A stretch of DNA of 64,000 bases from contig NZ_JBQJIK010000035.1 of NCBI RefSeq assembly GCF_052078665.1, positions 1 through 64,000 on the forward strand. Reading direction: 5' to 3'. The first letter of the stretch is position 1. The number at the start of each line of letters is the position of its first letter. Of the stretch, positions 58,204 to 64,000 are shown piece after piece. This DNA is from Inquilinus sp052078665 (GTDB lineage Bacteria; Pseudomonadota; Alphaproteobacteria; DSM-16000; Inquilinaceae). A program made the translations under genes and the position numbers. Under the pieces are notes generated by a model. That model did not search any database. It had not been told where the DNA came from and worked only from the letters and a program-made list of their open reading frames with translations.

Positions 58204-59223
58204 TCATGCCAGATTGCGGACCTCGTCCGGCACGCGCTGCCGGCGCCTGTACGCGGCCGGGGTGTCGTGGACCAGGCGCTTGAACAGGCGGCGGAACGAG
58301 ACGATGTCGCCATAGCCGACCTCGACCGCGATCGCATCCACCGGCTGGTCCGTGGTCTCCAGGATCTGCTTGGCCTCCTCGATCCGGACACGCTGCACAT
58401 AGTCCAGCGGCGAGTGCCCGGTCGCCAGCTTGAAGCGCCGGTTGAAGGTCCGCCGGGTCAGGCCGGACTGCCGGATCACCGCCGCCACCGGATCCGCATG
58501 CGCATAGTGCGACGCCAGCCATTCCTGGCATTCCTGGACCAGCTTGTCGCTCAGCTGCAGCCGGGTGGTCAGGCGTGAGTAGGGCGTCTGGCCGTTGTGA
58601 TGCCAGTCGAACAACGACATCTTGGCGAGGCGGCGGGCCTCCTCGGCGCCGGCGAACTTGCCCACGATGTAGAGAACCAGATCCGTCCACGAGGTGGCGC
58701 CGCCGGCCGTCACGATCCGATGGTCGTCGCTCGCCGACACCAGGATCCGGTCCTTCAGCACGCGGACCCGTGGATATTCCGCCTTCATCATCTCGGCGAA
58801 GGCCCAGTGCGTCGTGGCCTCGCGGTCGTCCAGCAGCCCCGCTTCGGCCAGCAGGAACGAGCCGGTGCAGGAGGACACGACAAGCGCACCCTGGCGGTGG
58901 CAGCGCCGGACCCAGTCGACGATGCCCGGGTTGTCGCGTCCGAACTGGGCGCCGGACGAGATCAGCAGCGACGACACGAAGACGATGTCTGTCTGGACGT
59001 CGTCGTCGATGGTCCGGTGCGGCTCGATCCGCACCCCGGTTCCGGTCTTCAGCGGGCCTGGCGCCGCGGCGACGATCTCAGGCAGGAAGCGCGGATTCTC
59101 GGATTCGCCCATGACCCGGTTCCACAGGGTGCCGACGGCCCAGAACGCGTCGTGGACGCCGACGACGATCCAAGGTTCGACCTCCGTCACGGCGATGATC
59201 GAGACCCTGATCGGACTATCCAT
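58204..59223 (-). CDS. GlxA-type AraC-family transcriptional regulator (DJ-1/PfpI plus AraC HTH)
   Basis: 339 residues. Residues ~5-190 form a DJ-1/PfpI-like domain with the nucleophile elbow Cys in VVSSCTGSFLLAEAGLLDD. Residues ~235-330 are two AraC helix-turn-helices: ADPVAAVIRQSGLTRRTFNR and YVQRVRIEEAKQILETTDQP, then AIAVEVGYGDIVSFRRLFKR. The start at 59223 is divergent from the DUF4242 gene. GlxA-like regulators respond to small metabolites such as carnitine or arginine; the ligand here is unknown. Confidence 0.92.
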   Translation of the reverse strand: MDSPIRVSIIAVTEVEPWIVVGVHDAFWAVGTLWNRVMGESENPRFLPEIVAAAPGPLKTGTGVRIEPHRTIDDDVQTDIVFVSSLLISSGAQFGRDNPGIVDWVRRCHRQGALVVSSCTGSFLLAEAGLLDDREATTHWAFAEMMKAEYPRVRVLKDRILVSASDDHRIVTAGGATSWTDLVLYIVGKFAGAEEARRLAKMSLFDWHHNGQTPYSRLTTRLQLSDKLVQECQEWLASHYAHADPVAAVIRQSGLTRRTFNRRFKLATGHSPLDYVQRVRIEEAKQILETTDQPVDAIAVEVGYGDIVSFRRLFKRLVHDTPAAYRRRQRVPDEVRNLA

Positions 59224-59426
59224 CTGGTTTCTCCCCGCAATCCACCCGGTTTATCCTTGCGCAAACTCTGCCATCGGCCTCGCCGCATCGCCATAGGCCG
59301 GGCTGGAGTCTTGGCCGGTTCGGCACCAATTGTTCCGATCTGCCTCTGTTCCGGTCGCGCCGCTGCTGGAACTCTCGTCGTGTTCATTCGCACCTCCGTC
59401 GAATGACCACACGATGGGAGAACCAC

Positions 59427-59723
59427 ATGCGACGTTTCGTGATCGAACGGGAGATTCCCGGGGTCGGCACCCTGGAGCGCGAGCAGCTCAGGGACGCGGC
59501 GGCGAAGTCGAACCAGATCCTGGCCAGCCTGGCACCCGACATTCAATGGGTCGAATCCAATGTCGCGGCCGACAAGATGTTCTGCCTCTATCTCGCGACC
59601 GGCGAGAGCGTCATCCGCCGGCATGCGGAGCTGAGCGGCTTCCCGGCCAGCCGGATCACCGAGGTCGGCAAGGTCATCGACCCGACCACCGCCCATGCCG
59701 CCGCGCGCGCCGGCCAATCGTGA
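59427..59723 (+). CDS. DUF4242 family small protein
   Basis: 98 residues. RRFVIEREIPGVGTLEREQL followed by IQWVESNVAADKMFCLYLA and SGFPASRITEV is the DUF4242 pattern, a ferredoxin-like small domain associated with nickel binding in some annotations. ATG 59427 is chosen over 59403 because GGGAG lies 7 nt upstream. It is divergent from the GlxA-type regulator, which may control it. Function is unknown. Confidence 0.82.
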   Translation: MRRFVIEREIPGVGTLEREQLRDAAAKSNQILASLAPDIQWVESNVAADKMFCLYLATGESVIRRHAELSGFPASRITEVGKVIDPTTAHAAARAGQS

Positions 59724-59892
59724 GGCGCTGGGGGCGGTGCACCCGCCGTCGGTCGGCCGAAGCCGCTGGCTGAGCGTCCTCACCGACCAGCGCCGCCCCC
59801 TGCACCGGCTCAGCGACCATCTGCTCCGGGATATCGGGCTGTCGCGCGCCGATCTTCAGCCCGGATTTCGAAACCGGTTCCGGCCTGACTGA
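59695..59892 (+). CDS. DUF1127 family small protein
   Basis: 65 residues. The C-terminal RLSDHLLRDIGLSRADLQPG is the DUF1127 motif, a short basic helical domain common in alphaproteobacteria and sometimes linked to RNA or phosphate metabolism. It overlaps the DUF4242 gene by 29 nt in another frame. A GTG at 59737 is a possible later start, removing that overlap. Confidence 0.72.
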   Translation: MPPRAPANREALGAVHPPSVGRSRWLSVLTDQRRPLHRLSDHLLRDIGLSRADLQPGFRNRFRPD

Positions 59893-59929
59893 CCGCCACC
59901 ACCAGAACCACTCCTCGCAGCTGCCGGAG

Positions 59930-60002
59930 CGGTCGGTTTCCACGGATGCTCCCGCGCCGGCTCCCACGCCCGCCTCAACGCGGTGCCGCCACGGTCGGTT
60001 TC
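59930..60002 (+). repeat. Short direct repeat upstream of the mddA-like gene
   Basis: CGGTCGGTTTC occurs at 59930-59940 and again at 59992-60002, each followed by ACGG after one base. The copies are 62 nt apart, about six helical turns. This may be a pair of regulator sites before 60075, or chance in a GC-rich sequence. Confidence 0.3.
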
Positions 60003-60074
60003 GACGGCGGGGCGCAGACGCTTCGACCAACCCCGCCGCCGCCGTGCGCCGGCCAGAATGCACAAGGAGAAACC

Positions 60075-60857
60075 ATGTCAGGCCTGATCATGCTCGTCTA
60101 CGGCGTCGCCGCATACGCCGTGTTCTTCGGCTCCTTCCTGTATGCGGTCGGCTTCGTCGGCAATCTGGCGGTCCCGAAGTCGATCGATTCCGGCGGTGCG
60201 GGGCCGGTGGTCGAGGCCATGGTCGTCAACGCGCTGCTGCTCGGCCTGTTCGCGGCGCAGCACAGCATCATGGCGCGGCCGGGCTTCAAGCGATGGTGGA
60301 CGCGGCTGGTGCCGAAGGCGGTCGAGCGCAGCACCTATGTGCTGTTCGCCAGCCTGGTCCTGATCCTGCTGTTCTGGCAGTGGCGGGCCATCCCGACGCC
60401 GATCTGGACTCTCGGCGACCCGTTCTGGGTCGCCGTCATGCATGGCGTGTTCTGGCTCGGCTGGGCCGTCCTGCTGGTCAGCACCTTCCTGATCAACCAT
60501 TTCGAGCTGTTCGGCCTGGCCCAGGTCTTCGCCCGGCTGCGCTGCCGGACCCTGCCGCCGCCCGTCTTCCGCACGCCGCTGTTCTACCGCTGGGTCCGGC
60601 ACCCGCTCTATCTCGGCTTCCTGCTGGCCTTCTGGGCGGCGCCGGCGATGACGGCGGGGCATCTCCTCTTCGCGGTGGCCACCACCGGCTACATTCTGCT
60701 CGGCATCTTCCTCGAGGAGCGCGACCTCATCGCCCTGTTCGGCGACCGCTACCGCCGCTACCGGCAGGAGGTGGGGATGCTGATCCCCTGGCCCGGGCGC
60801 CGCGCCGGCGGCGACCCTGACGTGCCAGCCTCGCGCGATCCCGAGATCGCCGGCTGA
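60075..60857 (+). CDS. mddA: Methanethiol S-methyltransferase (MddA family, NnrU-like membrane protein)
   Basis: 260 residues, the usual MddA size. Five to six hydrophobic segments start at MSGLIMLVYGVAAYAVFFGS. The NnrU/ICMT-like C-terminal half has TPLFYRWVRHPLYLGFLLAF (RHP-x-Y, SAM-binding in this fold), GILLEERDL-like LEERDLIALFGDRYRRYRQE, and AQHSIMARPGFKRWW earlier, which together mark MddA. The enzyme makes dimethyl sulfide from methanethiol using S-adenosylmethionine in the membrane. AAGGAG lies 5 nt before ATG 60075. It is a few genes downstream of the organosulfur operon, which may be relevant. Confidence 0.83.
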   Translation: MSGLIMLVYGVAAYAVFFGSFLYAVGFVGNLAVPKSIDSGGAGPVVEAMVVNALLLGLFAAQHSIMARPGFKRWWTRLVPKAVERSTYVLFASLVLILLFWQWRAIPTPIWTLGDPFWVAVMHGVFWLGWAVLLVSTFLINHFELFGLAQVFARLRCRTLPPPVFRTPLFYRWVRHPLYLGFLLAFWAAPAMTAGHLLFAVATTGYILLGIFLEERDLIALFGDRYRRYRQEVGMLIPWPGRRAGGDPDVPASRDPEIAG

Positions 60858-60966
60858 CCGGCGCCTGAAACCCGTCAAGGGGCAACGGCCGCGATCCTCT
60901 GGATCCATGGCGGCCGCAAAAAGATACGACGGGGCCTCCCTTGCGGATTGGCGGCCCGGAGCAGCG

Positions 60967-60982
60967 GTGCCGTGCGGCACCC
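60967..60982. terminator. Hairpin between mddA and the RTX gene
   Basis: GGTGCCG-TG-CGGCACC is a perfect 7-bp stem located about 110 nt after the mddA stop and 65 nt before the RTX start. No U-run is present, so it may be a weak terminator or a regulatory dyad. Confidence 0.35.
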
Positions 60983-61046
60983 GGAGTCACCTTCCCAACC
61001 ACTCGCCGTGAGGCGCGCCCGCGTCCCGGACATCAGGAGAGATCCC

Positions 61047-63626
61047 ATGGCTGAATTACCCGGCGACGACGACGACGACACCATCACAGGCACTGGCAAC
61101 AACGACCTCATCAACGGCTTCGGCGGCGATGATCTCCTGCTCGGCAGGGGCGGTGTCGACACGATCTTCGGCGGCGAAGGCAATGATGCGATCGACGGCG
61201 ACGACGGCAACGATTTCCTCAGGGGAGACGGTGGCGATGACCGGATCGGCGGCCAGGCCGGCAACGACGACATCTTCGGAGGAAGCGGGAACGACATCAT
61301 CCATGGCGACGATGGCGACGACGTGATCCGCGGCTTCGGCAACAGCTTTTTCGACGGCACCGACATCCTCAACGGCAATCTCGGCGAAGACACCCTCTCC
61401 GGCGGGCCTGGCGACGATCAGATTTCCGGCGATGAGGGCAATGACACACTGAACGGGAATGATCAGAGCGATGGCCTCTCCGGCGGCATCGGCGACGATG
61501 TCGTGCGCGGAGGGTTCGGCGACGACGTCCTCAACGGCGACGAGGGCAATGACAGGGGCGAAGGCGGCGATGGCAACGACCAGATCCGCGGCGGAGCCGG
61601 CGCCGATGTGCTCGACGGCGGCAACGGCGTCGACTGGGTTTTCTACGACGACAGCACCGCCGGGGTGATGATCGACTTGAGCGCCGCCTTTGGCGGCGGC
61701 GATATGCTCGCCGGGTTCGAGAACGTCATCGGGTCGAATTTCGGCGATGTCCTGACGGGTTCGATCGCGGACAACTGGCTCAGGGGCCTGGATGGCAGCG
61801 ACACGCTCATCGGCGGTGCCGGCGCGGATGCGCTCGACGGCGGCGCCGGAATCGACCGCGCCGACTACTCCGCTGACGTCATCGGGGTCACAGTCAATCT
61901 GGCGACGGGCAGCGCCAGTGGTGGAGATGCCGCGGGCGATACCCTGTCCGGTGTCGAGAACATCAGTGGTGGTGGTGCGAATGACACGCTGACCGGCGAT
62001 GCCGGGGCGAACCGGCTGTTTGGCAATGGCGGCGATGACACGCTGGCCGGCGGCGATGGGGCAGATGAGTTGTTCGGTGGATCTGGTCGCGACAGTCTGA
62101 ACGGCGGTGCCGGCGACGACATCCTGACCACCGAAAGTGGGGCCGCTACCGTCGACGGCGGCGCCGGGGTCGACAAGCTCATCATGGATCGCTCGGCGGC
62201 CTCGGGCAATCTGCGCTTCACCCTGAACGGCGCGGCCGGCAACGACGGCGCCCGCGCCATCAATATCGAGATCATGACCTTCCTTTCCGGCACCGGCGAC
62301 GACATCATCACCGGTGCCGCCGGAACTGACGGGATCTCCGGCGCGGACGGCGACGACGTGCTTGCCGGTGCCGGCGGCAACGACGATCTCGTTGGACAGG
62401 CTGGCGACGATATTCTCCTGGGCGGCGACGGCGAGGACGAGCTCGTCGGCGGGACCGGCGGGGACATACTGGACGGCGGGGCGAATTCCGATGAGCTGTC
62501 CGGCGGCGACGGCGACGACGTGCTGCGCGGCGGCGCCGGCCTCGACTTCTTCTCCGGCGGCGCCGGCATCGACACCCTCAGCTACAGCAATGCCACGGCC
62601 GGCGTCACGATCAACCTGGCGACGGGCAGCTTCAATGGCGGCGAAGCTGAAGGCGAAAGTGTCGAAGAGGCCTTCGAGAATGCCGAGGGCGGCCACGGCA
62701 GTGATGCCCTGATCGGCAACGTGCTCGCCAACGTGCTGCGCGGCAATGCCGGCATCGACCGGGTCGACGGCGGAGCGGGCAATGACGTGCTCTCGGGCGG
62801 CGCCGGCGGCGACCAGATCATCGGCGGCAATGGCATCGACATCGCCACCTATTTCGGCCTGGCCGGCGCGGTCACGGTCGATCTGGCGGCCGGCCTCGGC
62901 AGCGGCGGCGAGGCCCAGGGCGACAGCTATGCCGGCATCGAGAACGTCAATGGCGGCCTTGGCGGCGACAGCATCACCGGCAGCGCCTCGGCCAATGTGC
63001 TGCGGGGCTTCGAGGGCAACGACCTGCTCCGCGGCGGCGGCGGGGCCGACACGCTCGACGGCGGCACCGGCACCGACACCGCCAGCTATTTCGGCGCCGC
63101 CACCGGGGTCACGGTCAACCTGACCGCCGGCACCGGCACTGGCGGCGAGGCGCAGGGCGATGTCCTGGCCGGGATCGAGAACGTCAACGGCAGCAACCTG
63201 GGCGGCGACACACTGACCGGCTCGGCCGGGGCGAACCAGTTGTCGGGCTTCGGCGGCAGCGACGTGCTCCGCGGCGCCGGCGGAATGGACACGCTGGCCG
63301 GCGGCATCGGGGCGGACCGTTTCGTCTACGCGTCGATCGCGGAGAGCGTGGTCGGAGCCAATGCCGACCGGATCACCGATTTCAGCCATGCGCAGACGGA
63401 CCGCATCGACCTGTCGGCGATCGACGCCAGCACCGTCGTCGCCGGCAACCAGGCCTTCAGCTTCATCGGCAGCGGCCTCTATACCGGCGTCGCCGGGCAG
63501 CTCCGCTTCGCCCAGTCGAACGGCGTCACCACCATCGCCGGCGACGTCAACGGCGACAAGATCTCGGACTTCCACATCCAGCTCACCGGCGCGATCGCGC
63601 TCGTCGCCGCGGACTTCGTGCTGTAG
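61047..63626 (+). CDS. RTX (calcium-binding nonapeptide repeat) protein, secreted by a type I system
   Basis: 859 residues, almost entirely GGxGxDxUx repeats, beginning within 15 residues of the start (DDDTITGTGNNDLINGFGGD) and continuing to about residue 740 with insertions (for example SFFDGTDILNG, and repeated YFGxAxGVTVNLxxGTGxGG units). Repeats of this kind fold into beta-rolls that bind Ca2+ outside the cell. The last ~110 residues (ADRITDFSHAQTDRIDLSAI, FIGSGLYTGVAGQLRF, DVNGDKISDFHIQLTG) match the peptidase_M10_C/serralysin C-terminal domain and end ALVAADFVL, a type I secretion-like tail. There is no catalytic domain or signal peptide. It is acidic and Gly/Asp-rich. No ABC/HlyD genes are seen here. 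Confidence 0.92.
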   Translation: MAELPGDDDDDTITGTGNNDLINGFGGDDLLLGRGGVDTIFGGEGNDAIDGDDGNDFLRGDGGDDRIGGQAGNDDIFGGSGNDIIHGDDGDDVIRGFGNSFFDGTDILNGNLGEDTLSGGPGDDQISGDEGNDTLNGNDQSDGLSGGIGDDVVRGGFGDDVLNGDEGNDRGEGGDGNDQIRGGAGADVLDGGNGVDWVFYDDSTAGVMIDLSAAFGGGDMLAGFENVIGSNFGDVLTGSIADNWLRGLDGSDTLIGGAGADALDGGAGIDRADYSADVIGVTVNLATGSASGGDAAGDTLSGVENISGGGANDTLTGDAGANRLFGNGGDDTLAGGDGADELFGGSGRDSLNGGAGDDILTTESGAATVDGGAGVDKLIMDRSAASGNLRFTLNGAAGNDGARAINIEIMTFLSGTGDDIITGAAGTDGISGADGDDVLAGAGGNDDLVGQAGDDILLGGDGEDELVGGTGGDILDGGANSDELSGGDGDDVLRGGAGLDFFSGGAGIDTLSYSNATAGVTINLATGSFNGGEAEGESVEEAFENAEGGHGSDALIGNVLANVLRGNAGIDRVDGGAGNDVLSGGAGGDQIIGGNGIDIATYFGLAGAVTVDLAAGLGSGGEAQGDSYAGIENVNGGLGGDSITGSASANVLRGFEGNDLLRGGGGADTLDGGTGTDTASYFGAATGVTVNLTAGTGTGGEAQGDVLAGIENVNGSNLGGDTLTGSAGANQLSGFGGSDVLRGAGGMDTLAGGIGADRFVYASIAESVVGANADRITDFSHAQTDRIDLSAIDASTVVAGNQAFSFIGSGLYTGVAGQLRFAQSNGVTTIAGDVNGDKISDFHIQLTGAIALVAADFVL

Positions 63627-63670
63627 CGGCGTTGCGCGCTCCCCATTCCAGACATCGAAGAGAGGATCCC

Positions 63671-64000
63671 ATGGCGATCATCAACGGCGACGACAACGAC
63701 AATGAGCTGAGGGGCACCAACGGCAACGACACCATCCGTGGCTTCGGCGGCAATGATGTGCTGCGTGGCGGGGATGGTATCGACACGATGCTCGGCGGCG
63801 ACGGTCGTGATTTTATCTCCGGCGATGGCGGCAACGACGTCATCAATGGGGACGGCGACAATGACACCATTCTCGGCGGGGCCGGTCATGACGACATCTT
63901 CGGCGGAAGCGGGAACGACGTCATCGACGGTGAAGACGGCGACGACGTGATCTCCGGCTTCGGCTCCAGCTTCTTCGACGGCAATGACCTCCTTTTTGGT
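63671..64000 (+). CDS. RTX repeat protein, 5' part (cut by window edge)
   Basis: Open from ATG 63671 to the window end, at least 110 codons. It starts MAIINGDDNDNELRGTNGND, followed by repeats (LRGGDGIDTMLGGDGRD, ILGGAGHDDIFGGSGND) and SFFDGNDLLFG. These correspond to the beginning of the 61047 protein, including the SFFDG insertion, and the two leaders share GAGAG(G)ATCCCATGGC. It is therefore a tandem paralogue of the preceding gene. GAGAGG lies 4 nt before the ATG. The rest lies outside the window. Confidence 0.9.
   Translation, partial: MAIINGDDNDNELRGTNGNDTIRGFGGNDVLRGGDGIDTMLGGDGRDFISGDGGNDVINGDGDNDTILGGAGHDDIFGGSGNDVIDGEDGDDVISGFGSSFFDGNDLLFG

Noticed and set aside
61056..63575. 839-residue open frame on the minus strand opposite the RTX gene
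   Set aside because: It is the antisense of the repetitive RTX coding sequence; its Val/Ala-rich pattern mirrors the GGxGxDxUx repeats.
61047..64000. CRISPR-like or tandem DNA repeat array
   Set aside because: The periodicity is codon-based (9-residue RTX repeats in an open frame) with varied DNA; there are no identical repeats separated by unique spacers.

Overview
The window is chromosomal DNA of a GC-rich bacterium with dense gene packing, ATGA start/stop overlaps and mostly GC-ending codons. The gene families (many nitrate/taurine-type and ribose-type ABC systems, LysR/GntR/LacI/PucR regulators, CoxMSL-like hydroxylase, DUF1127, MddA, RTX proteins) point to a soil or plant-associated alphaproteobacterium, probably Rhodospirillales (Azospirillum/Inquilinus-like). 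This taxonomic call is inference from gene content and base composition only.

Layout. (1) 49-1419: an initiator tRNA with a perfect terminator hairpin, then gene relics (a broken EamA/DMT permease, a cysteine-synthase-like scrap, a frameshifted small secreted protein). (2) 1420-7161: a LacI regulator, a sugar-binding protein and two mannitol-dehydrogenase-family polyol dehydrogenases. The ABC ATPase and permease that should serve the binding protein survive only as a fused scrap at 5150-5521, and a ROK-kinase tail survives at 7081-7161, so this polyol operon is decaying. (3) 7197-22348: two convergent operons, each started by a divergent, related LysR gene. The plus operon (8284-17741) has a class II aldolase-fold protein, a ThDP enzyme, an ABC importer with two permeases and two near-duplicate binding proteins, an aldehyde dehydrogenase and a Pht5-like decarboxylase. 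The minus operon (17748-21243) has an HpaH-type hydratase, a gentisate-dioxygenase-like cupin, an ornithine-cyclodeaminase-family protein and a carboxymuconolactone-decarboxylase-family protein. Together they look like uptake and breakdown of an aromatic acid.

(4) 22440-33253: a GAF/PucR regulator, an AA_synth-family protein, and an operon of flavin reductase (with an unusual C-terminal domain), aldehyde dehydrogenase, LLM flavin monooxygenase, alpha/beta hydrolase and NIPSNAP protein, followed by a glycine-betaine-type ABC importer. Three operator-like inverted repeats of identical geometry sit before these units, suggesting one PucR regulon. (5) 33280-45228, all minus: an ABC importer, alpha/beta hydrolase, TIGR02444 protein, UbiX-type flavin prenyltransferase, a second binding protein without a signal peptide, a three-subunit molybdenum hydroxylase, a UbiD-type decarboxylase and a GntR/FCD regulator. 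Two GntR-like operators (ATTGT-ATG-ACAAT and a variant) precede its two transcription blocks. This is the best candidate for an undescribed catabolic system: prenylated-FMN decarboxylation plus molybdenum hydroxylation of an imported (hetero)aromatic acid.

(6) 45800-54580: an orphan PhnM, an M20 amidohydrolase, and a sulfonate-type ABC importer followed by two LLM monooxygenases and a nitroreductase-like protein (organosulfur use). (7) 54933-64000: a methyltransferase, a BTAD/TPR regulator with a consensus CRP-like site upstream, a GlxA-type AraC regulator, DUF4242 and DUF1127 small proteins, an MddA-type methanethiol methyltransferase and two tandem RTX repeat proteins, the second cut by the window edge.
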